DNA from: Prolixibacteraceae bacterium UBA6029
Lineage (GTDB): Bacteria; Bacteroidota; Bacteroidia; Bacteroidales; Prolixibacteraceae
Length of the DNA: 64,000 nucleotides
Direction: 5' to 3'
Assembly: GCA_002429385.1 (NCBI GenBank)
Contig: DIZL01000070.1
Span: 49,243 to 113,242 of the forward strand
The notes beneath the pieces are model-generated. The model did not search any database and was not told where the DNA came from. It worked only from the letters and a program-made list of their open reading frames with translations. The first letter of the stretch is position 1; each line of letters opens with the position of its first letter. Of this stretch, positions 51,748 to 60,662 are shown piece after piece. Made by a program: the position numbers and the translations under genes.

Positions 51748-52782
51748 GTGAGAACAGTCTTAACATTATTGCTCCTTATTTTAAACCTATTAAATCTGTT
51801 TGGAGCTAATCCCGAATTAAAAAATGGAGTAATTTATCTCTTCTCCGGAGAGGTTTATTTTTGTGACTTAAACCATCAAAAAACTGTAAAACTGACCAAT
51901 ACAAATAATAATGTTTCTCATTTCGCGATTTCTCCTGATTACAGATTCCTTGCCTACTCCAAGATTTTTAAATCACTTGATGAACCGGAACTGTGGGATT
52001 CTATAACAGCAAAGAAACCTGCCAACTCAGTAACATTATATGATTTAAAATCTGATAAAATTATAAGGGAAATTTTTTCTTCGGATTACGAATGGATTGT
52101 AATCGATGATTGGCTAAATTCAAAGGAATTAATATGTGCATCAGCTGATGGTTCCACATGGGATGATAGGTACAAAATAAATACAGCAGGTATTATTGAT
52201 ACACTTGACTATGATAGATATAAAAGTATATTCGATTTAAATAATTTCAGCCCACAGGATTTAAAAATGCAATTAATAAAAGATTCTTTGGCACATAATC
52301 ATTATTTAGATTTTAAAAATATAAAAAATATTACTTACTCTAAGGATGGAAAATATTCTCATGTGGAAGCTGTTTCATCTGACGACAAATCTTTTTTATG
52401 GTCTGAAACTTTCACACAGTTTTTAAAAGAAGAAATACAATGGCAATGGGAAAGAGGGTATCATCTTTATTTGTACAATTTGGTCAGTGGCGAAGATAAA
52501 CTTATTATAAATAAAGACATCTCTCCTGCAATACTGTATAATAAGATTCAGTTCTCACCTGATAATAGTATGATCACTTGTGACTGGTCTCATTCAGATT
52601 CAATTTCAATCTATTTCTTAAATGCGAAAAAGCATATTGATCTATTAGGAACAAAATCAATTTGGATTGATTCAAATAGATTATTCTATCTTATAGATAC
52701 AAATGTCTATTTATATGATATTGACAAAAATATTAGCACCCAATTTCTTGAAGATGTGAGGGAAGCAAGGTATATAAAATAA
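51748..52782 (+). CDS. secreted WD40/PD40-like propeller protein
   Basis: Starts with GTG. The N-terminal hydrophobic stretch RTVLTLLLLILNLLNLFG is a signal peptide. The 344-aa body has propeller-type repeats: HFAISPDYRFLAYSKIF, NITYSKDGKYSHVEAV, KIQFSPDNSMITCDWS and NRLFYLIDTNVYLYDID. No catalytic motif is seen. It lies in an AT-rich stretch (about 51700-54450) unlike its neighbours, which suggests acquired DNA. It forms a two-gene unit with the next ORF (1 bp apart). Confidence 0.7.
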   Translation: MRTVLTLLLLILNLLNLFGANPELKNGVIYLFSGEVYFCDLNHQKTVKLTNTNNNVSHFAISPDYRFLAYSKIFKSLDEPELWDSITAKKPANSVTLYDLKSDKIIREIFSSDYEWIVIDDWLNSKELICASADGSTWDDRYKINTAGIIDTLDYDRYKSIFDLNNFSPQDLKMQLIKDSLAHNHYLDFKNIKNITYSKDGKYSHVEAVSSDDKSFLWSETFTQFLKEEIQWQWERGYHLYLYNLVSGEDKLIINKDISPAILYNKIQFSPDNSMITCDWSHSDSISIYFLNAKKHIDLLGTKSIWIDSNRLFYLIDTNVYLYDIDKNISTQFLEDVREARYIK

Positions 52783-52783
52783 T

Positions 52784-53230
52784 ATGAGACTACTTAAATA
52801 TTCAAACTCCATAGAAAAGACACTTCATATAAATTCGGATATTTATATTGACACCTTCAAGAAAAAAATTCAAGAAAAGTTAACAATTATTGATGCTAAA
52901 TCAGAAATTCAAAATGATACGATAAAATTCAAAAGATTCATGGATTCTGAAATGTCTAAAATAGAAGCGTTGAAAATATTAAGAGAAGGATTAATTAGGG
53001 TAGAAAAAATTGATTCAAATAGAATTAGAATATTTTGGGAAGTTCAGTTGGATATATTATTGTTTCTATCAATATTAGGAGGATTAAGTATAGCATTGGT
53101 GGCTGGATTTGCAAGTTCAATGATAATAATATCAATGATTATTGGATTACTATTTTCAATAATTGCATATTTTATTGGATGTTCTTTAATAAAATCAAAA
53201 ATTGATGAACTGGTAGAAACATCAATTTGA
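52784..53230 (+). CDS. small two-helix membrane protein, unknown function
   Basis: A 148-aa protein. A charged N-terminal cytoplasmic part (about 1-85) is followed by two adjacent transmembrane helices (LDILLFLSILGGLSIALVAGFA and MIIISMIIGLLFSIIAYFIGC) and a short basic tail. It starts 1 bp after the propeller gene, so it is translationally linked to it. No family was recognised. Confidence 0.65.
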   Translation: MRLLKYSNSIEKTLHINSDIYIDTFKKKIQEKLTIIDAKSEIQNDTIKFKRFMDSEMSKIEALKILREGLIRVEKIDSNRIRIFWEVQLDILLFLSILGGLSIALVAGFASSMIIISMIIGLLFSIIAYFIGCSLIKSKIDELVETSI

Positions 53231-53294
53231 TTGGATTAAGAAAACTTATACGGCAACATCTAATGAAATGTCGGACAGAATAAGAATGATTTAT

Positions 53295-53714
53295 TCAGCG
53301 TTGAACGTCTTCGATCTTTTTAAAGAACAATGTATCTTGACTGTCATTTATCGTTAAATGATACAAATCGTTTGAATTTATACACCTGAGTACTTTCTTA
53401 TAGAGATATGCTTTTGATTCATCAGTAATATTTTCAGACCCCTCAGATCCGGTCTTTGGATGAACAAACATCAGATAAACATTTCCTTGTAGGATCATTA
53501 AAAGAAAATAAACTCTGTAACCACCTCTACCTTTGAATCTTTTTTTAATATATGGAGTTTCTTCACTATTGTTTAGTCTTACTCCTGAACATAAATCGAT
53601 GACTGAGCTGTTAAAGAAATAATTGATAATAACCTGTTCAAGATCATTATATGATTTCTTAGAAGTTAGCTTTTCAAATTCAGCTTTAAAATCATCTAAA
53701 CAATAGATATTCAT
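53295..53714 (-). CDS. RelE/HigB-like small protein, candidate toxin
   Basis: A 139-aa protein. The core YIKKRFKGRGGYRVYFLLMI, then NVYLMFVHPKTGSEGSENITDESKAYLYKKVL, resembles the RelE/ParE fold: basic loop, beta-hairpin, central strand, then a C-terminal helix. The similarity is weak and may be structural only. Its start overlaps the stop of the coiled-coil gene before it by 4 bp (ATGA), as in antitoxin-first operons. It lies in the AT-rich accessory stretch. Confidence 0.5.
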   Translation of the reverse strand: MNIYCLDDFKAEFEKLTSKKSYNDLEQVIINYFFNSSVIDLCSGVRLNNSEETPYIKKRFKGRGGYRVYFLLMILQGNVYLMFVHPKTGSEGSENITDESKAYLYKKVLRCINSNDLYHLTINDSQDTLFFKKIEDVQR

Positions 53715-54178
53715 TTAACAAGAGAAAGTTGTTTGGTTGTTTCTTTGAAATCAGGCATCTTAGGTAAAAAGAAGAAAGCGGACTCTAAATCCTGATAGTT
53801 TTCTTTTAAATTATCAATGGTACATTTAAAATCGTTAATTTCTTCTTTAACAATCCCTTTTTGCTTTAAATAATTTATAGAAATGTATTGCCGAATAAGG
53901 GAAGAATGTAAATCTTTAATCATAGCTGTCAAATCATTTATCAGAATAAGACATTCTTCATCAAGATCATTATACCAGCTTATCCTCTCAATGCGATTAT
54001 TAAAGGAATTAATAGTTTCTGTCTTTTCCTTCAAAGAATTTTTGAAATCAAGTAATGAATCCAATAAAGCATTAATTCTTTCGTGATCCATTAGTGGACT
54101 TTTTTTCTCCTTATAGGAAAAAGATCTGACGCTTGAAAAAGTGTCAACGATATCTAATTTATGTGCTAAACATTCCAT
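53711..54178 (-). CDS. coiled-coil protein, candidate antitoxin partner
   Basis: A 155-aa protein. After NKLD-like AHKLDIVDTFSSVRSF it is almost wholly helical with heptad-like spacing (MDHERINALLDSLLDFKNSLKEKTETINSF, LKQKGIVKEEINDFKCTIDNLKENYQDLESAF), ending in FFFLPKMPDFKETTK. No DNA-binding motif is evident. It overlaps the following RelE-like gene by 4 bp. The role as antitoxin is inferred from order and overlap only. Confidence 0.5.
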   Translation of the reverse strand: MECLAHKLDIVDTFSSVRSFSYKEKKSPLMDHERINALLDSLLDFKNSLKEKTETINSFNNRIERISWYNDLDEECLILINDLTAMIKDLHSSLIRQYISINYLKQKGIVKEEINDFKCTIDNLKENYQDLESAFFFLPKMPDFKETTKQLSLVK

Positions 54179-54464
54179 TTTGAAACATGATTTATTAATT
54201 TGTATTTAAAAATCATCCCAAATATAAACATCTTTACAAGTTAAGCATTTATATATTATAAACGCAAATATTCTTTGTGTAAATTTACAACTTATTCATA
54301 ATGAGTAAAACGTTCAACTTTGATAATGGTTGACAAATCATTAGATTCATTATCATCCATTAACTTTACGATTATTTATCTAAATTGATACAAATCTTTA
54401 AATTAGAGCTAATCAATCAAAACATCAACTTCCAGGTAAACAATAGAATCGGGATTATAACAAA

Positions 54465-55487
54465 ATGAAAACATATCAAATTACAATACTGATATTCATT
54501 GCAGCAGGTTTTCTCTTGTCAGCACCCCATCAAGTCTTTGCACAAAAGCAAACGAAGAACTTTGTATATTTCGAGTTGGAGCGCAACCGGATTCATGATA
54601 CAAGCTTCCTGAACAATATGAATATAGTTGGCGCTCAGTTAAAGTATATGTGGAGAGAACTGGAGCCATCGAAGAATCAGTATGCCCTGGAACTCATCCA
54701 ACACGACCTGGACTTTTTGAAATCGAAGGGCAAGAAGCTGTTCGTTCAGTTGCAGGATGTGAATTTTGACAGTGCGTTGGTTAAACCCGTTCCTGATTAT
54801 CTGATTAAGGATCATCGCTATCATGGTGGGGTAAGCCTGAAACACGATACAAAGGATAATGTGATCATCAACCAGAATGGCTATGTCGCCAGAAGATGGG
54901 ATAAAGGGGTAGCCGAACGATTTTTCAAGATGTTAAAGGTATTGGGAGAAAAGTTCGACGGACAGCTTGAAGGAATAAATCTACCGGAAACAGCTATTGG
55001 GTTTGGTGAATCAGAGAAGTTATATCCTGAAGGATTTACTCCTGAAGCCTACCGTGATGCGATTCGGGAGTATATGAAAAGAGCGAAGGAGGCTTTTCCT
55101 AAATCCGTTGTTATTGAATACGCCAACTTTATGCCGGGTGAATGGCTTCCAGAGGAGAATAAATCGTACATGGAGAGTTTATTTGTACTTGCCAGGGAGA
55201 AAGGAATTGGAATGGGTGGACCTGACCTTCAGATTTATAGGAAATCACAAATGAATCATAGCTATAAGTTCTTAAAGGCCTATACCGGTGAGATCATTAG
55301 CGGTGTTGCGGTACAGGATGGTAATTATGAAGAGATAAATCCCATGACGAGGAAGCGGGTTACGGTAAAAGAGATTTACGATTTCGGTCATAATTACCTT
55401 GGTCTCAATTACATCTATTGGTGTACGCAGGAGCCTTATTATACGAATGAAGTGCTGCCGTTTTTAAGAGAACAGGTAAAGCGATAG
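54465..55487 (+). CDS. secreted GH42-like TIM-barrel protein
   Basis: A 340-aa protein with a signal peptide (ending QVFAQ). The body reads as a glycoside-hydrolase barrel: GAQLKYMWRELEPSKNQYAL, ARRWDKGVAERFFKMLKVLGEKFDGQLEGINLPETAIGF (Glu candidate acid/base), VVIEYANFMPGEWLP (Glu candidate) and GMGGPDLQIY. The pattern resembles GH42 or related beta-galactosidase-type barrels, without the accessory domains. The exact family and substrate are not clear. Confidence 0.7.
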   Translation: MKTYQITILIFIAAGFLLSAPHQVFAQKQTKNFVYFELERNRIHDTSFLNNMNIVGAQLKYMWRELEPSKNQYALELIQHDLDFLKSKGKKLFVQLQDVNFDSALVKPVPDYLIKDHRYHGGVSLKHDTKDNVIINQNGYVARRWDKGVAERFFKMLKVLGEKFDGQLEGINLPETAIGFGESEKLYPEGFTPEAYRDAIREYMKRAKEAFPKSVVIEYANFMPGEWLPEENKSYMESLFVLAREKGIGMGGPDLQIYRKSQMNHSYKFLKAYTGEIISGVAVQDGNYEEINPMTRKRVTVKEIYDFGHNYLGLNYIYWCTQEPYYTNEVLPFLREQVKR

Positions 55488-55493
55488 AAGTAT

Positions 55494-57737
55494 TCAGATT
55501 CCCTTTGTATACTGGATCTGCATTGTAGGGTAAATATTACTGTGGAGTTGCTGTGCCGAGTTGCTCCTCCCATTGATATGATTCTCAAAAAGCACAATTG
55601 TTTGTGCTTTATCCTTAGCTAATCTGGTTGCTGTATTTACATCCCTCAAATCAATGAAATAGCTGGAAAAGAAGTCGGGCAGATCGGTAACAACTGCTGT
55701 ATTCAGGTAGTTCGTCTCATTGTAGATGCATTGATAGTTTCCTTTTGATTTATCAATACAGAAAGTGACCTTCTTCAGGTTGGTAATCGAAGCTGATTTC
55801 TCGCACTGCGGTATACAGGTATCATTGATGCTGTCTTTTTCGCATCCAGTAACCTGATGAAACAGGCATTGCCGGCTAGTCATCACTACTAATGGATGAT
55901 AGATGCTGTAATATAGTTTAAACCCGGCAGGTTTTTTGATCTGTTGCAGCTGAGTCTTACTCATCTCATTGGAGAGAAAAGCCCCTGCACAATTGAAATT
56001 CTCTTTCAGGCAGATCAGGCTAAAGGAATTGACCAGATTCAGAAATGGTCCGGCAATCCAGAAGATTCCTTGCTGCCAGGCCTCATAAGCTATCCCGGTA
56101 TTGTTTGTAACGATCCGTTCAGGTCGTAGCTGAAGAAGAAATTCCACGGCAGAAGTATAGTCTTCACCAATTAAAACAGAAGGAAACCAGGGGATTAAGC
56201 TCTTATGTGTTGTAAAAAGATCAATCAGATCAGTATACTCACTTTTCATCGCATTGGGCAGTTGAAAATAGATGTCCGCAGTCGTTTCCTTGCAAAGATT
56301 CAAATCCTTTATGGAAGAGATCAGTACCGAAAGAGTGGGTTTACTGATTTCGTCAGTATGTCTTTTAATGATGGGAACTTCAATGGGGTCAACCGGTTCC
56401 TTTGAACCGTTCAGGAGATATAGCAGTTGTTTTTTGAGGGAGGTGAGTTCCTTAAACGGGATATACAGATCGGGCGGAAGATTCCCGAGGTCCAGATGTT
56501 CGATGTAATATTCAGTATCATTGATTGTTTTCAGCCTTTTTAACAGCATTCCGTAACTGATGGCCTCTGCACCGTTATTTACAAGATTGACCGCTGAACG
56601 AACAACAAATGAGGTGTACGGGGTTATTACCGTTATAATTAATGGTGCATTACATTCACCCGAAATACTGATTGTTAATGGTATTTTTTCACAGTTTAAG
56701 GATTCAATCTGCTTTTGGACCAGATTGATAATATCTGTCTTTTCATCATAGAGTTCCTGTTTCGCACGTTCAATGTTTTCATCCGTTGAACCTCCATACA
56801 GTTCAGCACGATGAATGGCTGAATGATCACGGGGATTATCGATGAACATCTCTTTATGAATGTCACCCGATAAATAGGCGTTGGAGAAGTCACGGTTAAA
56901 TACCTTATACAGATCACTGTTGTTGTGAATGCTTTCATCATTATCATGGAAGCCTTGAAGTCGTTTTTTCCATGAGTTGACAACCGTATAAACGTAATGA
57001 GCCTTTTTAATGCGCCCTTCGATCTTTACAGAATCGACGCCAGCATCAGCAAGTTCACTTAGATCAGACCAGGCTGAATTATCTTTCAGGTTTAGCGGGA
57101 AATCTTTACCCGCCAGGGTCATTAGGTAAGGATCCCGGCAGGGTTGACTGCATCTTCCCCGGTTCCCTGAGTTTCCCCCATGAACCGAACTCATATAACA
57201 CAGTCCTGAAAATGAGAGACAATTGGAACCATGAACAAATACTTCGGTTAAGATCTTATTCTGATGGGCAACGACAGACAGGGACTTTATTTCCTTAAGA
57301 CTTAACTCGCGCGACAAGTTAACACGTGAAGCGGTCAGCTTACTTAGAAATCGGATCTGACCTTCATTGTGTGTAGTTAGCTGAGTGGAAGCGTGTATCT
57401 GAAGGCCTTTAAAATAGCTGGCTAACACGTAAAACATTCCCAGGTCCTGTACAATTACGCCATCGATGCCTGTATTGATTAATTTATTGAGCAATCCGAT
57501 AAAGGCATGGATTTCATTTTCAATAACAATGATATTTAGGGTCAGAAATATACGACAGTTGTTCTGATGGGCCAATCGGATAATACCCTGCAGATTCTCA
57601 AAGCTTATATTCACCGCACGGTTTCTCGCATTGAATTTATCGAGGCCACAATACACGGCATCAGCTCCTGCGGCAATGGCAGCCTTTATAGAATCAACAT
57701 CCCCACCAGGCGCCAACAATTCAAGTCTTCTTTTCAC
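55494..57737 (-). CDS. peptidase U32 family protein, RlhA/YhbU-like
   Basis: A 747-aa protein. The N-terminal barrel starts RRLELLAPGGDVDSIKAAIAAGADAVYCG and carries the U32 signature EVFVHGSNCLSFSGLCYMSSVHGGNSGNRGRCSQPCRDPY with conserved Cys. A long C-terminal half includes a second Cys cluster (SRQCLFHQVTGC, CIPQCEKSAS). Proteins of this size and type include E. coli RlhA, which makes 5-hydroxycytidine in 23S rRNA. That role here is likely but not proven. The gene is convergent with the GH42-like gene, 6 bp apart. Confidence 0.88.
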   Translation of the reverse strand: MKRRLELLAPGGDVDSIKAAIAAGADAVYCGLDKFNARNRAVNISFENLQGIIRLAHQNNCRIFLTLNIIVIENEIHAFIGLLNKLINTGIDGVIVQDLGMFYVLASYFKGLQIHASTQLTTHNEGQIRFLSKLTASRVNLSRELSLKEIKSLSVVAHQNKILTEVFVHGSNCLSFSGLCYMSSVHGGNSGNRGRCSQPCRDPYLMTLAGKDFPLNLKDNSAWSDLSELADAGVDSVKIEGRIKKAHYVYTVVNSWKKRLQGFHDNDESIHNNSDLYKVFNRDFSNAYLSGDIHKEMFIDNPRDHSAIHRAELYGGSTDENIERAKQELYDEKTDIINLVQKQIESLNCEKIPLTISISGECNAPLIITVITPYTSFVVRSAVNLVNNGAEAISYGMLLKRLKTINDTEYYIEHLDLGNLPPDLYIPFKELTSLKKQLLYLLNGSKEPVDPIEVPIIKRHTDEISKPTLSVLISSIKDLNLCKETTADIYFQLPNAMKSEYTDLIDLFTTHKSLIPWFPSVLIGEDYTSAVEFLLQLRPERIVTNNTGIAYEAWQQGIFWIAGPFLNLVNSFSLICLKENFNCAGAFLSNEMSKTQLQQIKKPAGFKLYYSIYHPLVVMTSRQCLFHQVTGCEKDSINDTCIPQCEKSASITNLKKVTFCIDKSKGNYQCIYNETNYLNTAVVTDLPDFFSSYFIDLRDVNTATRLAKDKAQTIVLFENHINGRSNSAQQLHSNIYPTMQIQYTKGI

Positions 57738-57902
57738 AGCTGCAAATATAGACTATTTGCTGTTCATCGACAGTATTTCTTTCTTATTGAGTTCAATATG
57801 AAAATAATTGGTTAACAGAAGCGAAAGCTCAGAAAACAACTATACATTTGGATATAATTTGACTTTGTGCAAACACTTCAAACGAACTAATAAACTGATA
57901 AG

Positions 57903-58139
57903 ATGAAAGAAAAAACCAACTTGATCCGAGTGTTTACGGGGACAGAAATAACAGCGAACCTGCTAAAAATTGAGTTAGAGCAGGCAGGAATAGCAGGAAT
58001 AGTTCGAAATGATTTTAAATCAGGTATTGCGGCAGGATTTTCTGGCGGATTCTCCTCTTCAGTTGATTTATACATTCAGGAAGCTGATTTGAAGGAGGCA
58101 GAGCCAATTATCAATGAATTTATAGCAATTAATAACTAA
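57903..58139 (+). CDS. DUF2007-type small protein
   Basis: A 78-aa protein. VFTGTEITANLLKIELEQAGIAGIVRNDF, then VDLYIQEADLKEAEPIINEF, follows the DUF2007 (putative signal-transducing) fold found beside small membrane proteins in many bacteria. It lies 12 bp upstream of the DUF1761 gene. Confidence 0.8.
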   Translation: MKEKTNLIRVFTGTEITANLLKIELEQAGIAGIVRNDFKSGIAAGFSGGFSSSVDLYIQEADLKEAEPIINEFIAINN

Positions 58140-58151
58140 TAATTCAAGAAC

Positions 58152-58556
58152 ATGGAAATTCACGTAAATTATCTGGCCATATTGGTTGCAGCGATTGCAA
58201 ACTATGTGATTGCTACTATCTGGTATGCAGTACTCTTTGGCAAATTATGGAAGAAACTTACCGGCATTACTGACATGAAGCCCTCACCGATGAATATTAT
58301 ACTGGTTTTCATCGGATCATTGGTGCTTAGTTTTGTTCTGTACCATTCAATTGTATTTGGCAACGCTTATTTCAAAATGAGTGGTATCGCAGGTGGTTTA
58401 ATGGGTGGGTTTTTCGGTTGGCTGGGATACATTGCCCCGGTAACTTTAAGCACCAAACTCTATGAGAAAAAACCCTGGGGACTATGGCTTCTGGATAATG
58501 CATTCTGGTTTATTTCTTTATTGGTAATGGGAACCATACTATCCGTATGGATATAA
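58152..58556 (+). CDS. DUF1761 membrane protein
   Basis: A 134-aa protein with four transmembrane helices. The start NYLAILVAAIANYVIATIWYAVLFGKLWKKLTG and the central FFGWLGYIAPVTLSTKLYEKKPWGLWLLDNAFWFISLLVMGTILSVW match the DUF1761 family. Function unknown; probably co-transcribed with the DUF2007 gene. Confidence 0.85.
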   Translation: MEIHVNYLAILVAAIANYVIATIWYAVLFGKLWKKLTGITDMKPSPMNIILVFIGSLVLSFVLYHSIVFGNAYFKMSGIAGGLMGGFFGWLGYIAPVTLSTKLYEKKPWGLWLLDNAFWFISLLVMGTILSVWI

Positions 58557-58581
58557 ATTTTTAGGAGAAAAACCTGTAATC

Positions 58582-58626
58582 TTAAGGCATATTTCACTAT
58601 GGTGATAATATATGGTGCCTTTTATT
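58582..58626 (+). terminator. hairpin after the DUF1761 gene
   Basis: AAGGCA (58584) can pair with TGCCTT (near 58617) across an AT-rich loop that itself has partial complementarity (CATATT / ATATGG). It is followed by TTATTT. Weak terminator. Confidence 0.45.
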
Positions 58627-58700
58627 TCTATTCTCATGAATATTGCAACTAGAATTTCATAATTTTGTATTGTTTCTAAGGACTTATTAAAATCATTGAT

Positions 58701-58943
58701 ATGAAAGCAATTGAATTTGAGACTACAATAAGAGATGGACTGATTCGTGTTCCCTCAAGTTACAGAAATATGAAAAACACACAAGCCAAAGTGATTGTAA
58801 TGGTTGATGAGAATCATGAGACCGAAAATTACGATAAGAAGTTGCTCTTAAAGATGTTCGGCAAAGCTAATAAATCAGGATTATTTAACGAGATTGTTGA
58901 TTCTGTAAGCTGGCAAAAACAACAACGCAATGACTGGGAATAA
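58701..58943 (+). CDS. VapB-like antitoxin (AbrB-type or related)
   Basis: An 80-aa protein. The N-terminal part (KAIEFETTIRDGLIRVPSSYRNM) looks like a short swapped-hairpin DNA-binding domain, and the C-terminal part (KMFGKANKSGLFNEIVDSVSWQKQQRNDWE) like the toxin-binding tail. The stop overlaps the start of a PIN-domain fragment, the common vapBC layout, but the toxin is truncated. It may remain as a solitary DNA-binding protein. Confidence 0.65.
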   Translation: MKAIEFETTIRDGLIRVPSSYRNMKNTQAKVIVMVDENHETENYDKKLLLKMFGKANKSGLFNEIVDSVSWQKQQRNDWE

Positions 58944-58980
58944 AGTACTGCTTGATAGCAATGTGATTATTGAAAAGTAG
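58930..58980 (+). pseudogene. vapC stub: first 16 codons of a PIN-domain toxin
   Basis: The ATG at 58930 begins MTGNKVLLDSNVIIEK then TAG. KVLLDSNVII is the first strand of PIN ribonucleases with its metal-binding Asp. No PIN sequence continues downstream; the next gene begins 11 bp later. It overlaps the antitoxin stop by 14 bp. The toxin has been lost by deletion or recombination. Confidence 0.7.
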
Positions 58981-58990
58981 AACAAAAAGC

Positions 58991-59839
58991 ATGATCCTTC
59001 CCGACAGGAAACCAAGAATAGAACAATTATCCCCGAAGAAATTAATCGGCAAACACATGATAATGTCCTTGTCTGTTAACAAAACGGGTGAACTATGGAA
59101 AAGCTTTATGCCTGAACGTAAAGAGATTCAAAACAACATTGGTACGGAACTTTATTCACTTCAGGTATATGACCGCAACTATTTTAATCCTTTTAGCCCG
59201 GATAAAAAATTTGAGAAATGGGCGGCTATTGAGGTAACATACTTCAATAATGTTCCGGATGGTATGGAAACCTCTCAATTGAATGGGGGACTTTATGCCG
59301 TATTCATCCATCATGGAGCTGCAAGTACAGGTCCTAAAACCTTCAGTTATATATTTGGAACCTGGTTACCAAACTCTGAATATACCCTGGACAACAGACC
59401 TCATTTTGAAATCCTGGGTGATAAGTATAAGAATGATGATCCCGATTCAGAAGAAGAAATATGGATACCAATAAAGAAAAAGGACGATATTAACGGGTAT
59501 ATTGCTTCTTTTCCATTAGAAACTCAGATCTTACTGGAACAGGTTCGAGCAACGATAAAGGAGGCTGCACCGGATGCCAGTGAGGTGATCAGTTATCAGA
59601 TGCCTGCATTCAAATTAAATGGTTTGTTAGTATGGTATGCTGCCTATGCCAGGCACATTGGCTTTTACCCCGGTGCTTCGGGAATAGCGGCGTTTAAAAC
59701 TGAACTGTCAGTCTATAAGGGAGCTAAAGGTTCAGTCCAGTTTCCGCTTGACAAACCTCTGCCATTAGATCTGATAACCGAAATTATAAAGTACAGGGTA
59801 AATGAGAACATGCTAAAAGCAAAAACGAAGAAGAAATAG
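58991..59839 (+). CDS. fusion of GyrI-like effector-binding domain and DUF1801
   Basis: From the ATG at 58991 the protein has 282 aa. The N-terminal 155 residues (RIEQLSPKKLIGKHMIMSLS, WAAIEVTYFNNVPDGMETSQL, GGLYAVFIHHGAAS, DNRPHFEILGDKY, EEIWIPIKK) form a GyrI/AraC effector-binding fold. The C-terminal part (IASFPLETQILLEQVRATIKEAAPDASEVISYQMPAFKLNG, HIGFYPGASGIAAF) is DUF1801. A TTG seven codons earlier would overlap the vapC stub. GyrI-like domains bind small amphipathic or aromatic ligands; DUF1801 is of unknown function. Confidence 0.85.
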   Translation: MILPDRKPRIEQLSPKKLIGKHMIMSLSVNKTGELWKSFMPERKEIQNNIGTELYSLQVYDRNYFNPFSPDKKFEKWAAIEVTYFNNVPDGMETSQLNGGLYAVFIHHGAASTGPKTFSYIFGTWLPNSEYTLDNRPHFEILGDKYKNDDPDSEEEIWIPIKKKDDINGYIASFPLETQILLEQVRATIKEAAPDASEVISYQMPAFKLNGLLVWYAAYARHIGFYPGASGIAAFKTELSVYKGAKGSVQFPLDKPLPLDLITEIIKYRVNENMLKAKTKKK

Positions 59840-59843
59840 TCCA

Positions 59844-60662
59844 ATGAGAAAGATAATCGTATTCATCCTGCTGTTGACGCAGTTTTCGTGTGCAAAACAT
59901 CCACAAGACAGCCTTACGTTTAAGATTAAATATCAGCCTGACACAAAATACAATCAGACCACAGAACGAACCAGTCAGACTGTAATCAAATATACTGGCC
60001 CGGTGAAATCATTATCAAGACTGAAAAGTATGGGTGTAAAAAACCCAAATACGGTAAACAGGAAAACTCTAACAGAATCGGCATTAAAGACAGGAAGAAT
60101 GATCGGGGAAGATTGCCCGATAAGCCTGGAGTATATTAAAACAACAAGTAGTGACGATATAAAGGATATTCCAGACGGTACCATTCTGAAAGGACTGTGT
60201 TTACAAGGCAATAAACCTGTATTTAATACTGTCAAATCAGAAGGACAAGACGACAAATACAAATCGGCGATTCTTCAATCGGTTCAAAACACATATTCTC
60301 AATTTACTTTTCCTGAAAAGAAACTAAAGATTGGTGAAGAGTTCACCGTTGAATCCTCCCGTTCTATGCCTATGGATGGATCGAAAATAGATATTGCCAT
60401 CGTTACTCATTACAAATTGATCAGTATCTTAAACAACCTGGCCAATTTTGATATTTCACAAGACTACACGTTGAATTCCGTGCTTATAAATAATTCATTT
60501 AAAGGGACCGGAAGTGGAAAAGGGACAATGGTTTATGACAGTACAAATACAATCATCCTAAACTATACCCTTAACACTGACATGGAAATCAATAAAACTC
60601 TGGACAGTTTTGAATTCAACCTTAAAGCAAAGAGTGGATTTATTCAGACCACCAAACTTTAG
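59844..60662 (+). CDS. putative lipoprotein, beta-rich, unknown function
   Basis: A 272-aa protein. The N-terminus MRKIIVFILLLTQFSCAKH has a lipobox-like QFSC, so Cys17 is probably lipidated by Lgt. The rest is beta-rich with conserved-looking TFPEKKLKIGEEFTVESSRSMPMDG, GTGSGKGTMVYD and a final TDMEINKTLDSFEFNLKAKSGF. The pattern resembles large-substrate or DUF6263-like envelope proteins of Bacteroidota. It lies 4 bp after the fusion gene, so the two may form one unit. Confidence 0.7.
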   Translation: MRKIIVFILLLTQFSCAKHPQDSLTFKIKYQPDTKYNQTTERTSQTVIKYTGPVKSLSRLKSMGVKNPNTVNRKTLTESALKTGRMIGEDCPISLEYIKTTSSDDIKDIPDGTILKGLCLQGNKPVFNTVKSEGQDDKYKSAILQSVQNTYSQFTFPEKKLKIGEEFTVESSRSMPMDGSKIDIAIVTHYKLISILNNLANFDISQDYTLNSVLINNSFKGTGSGKGTMVYDSTNTIILNYTLNTDMEINKTLDSFEFNLKAKSGFIQTTKL

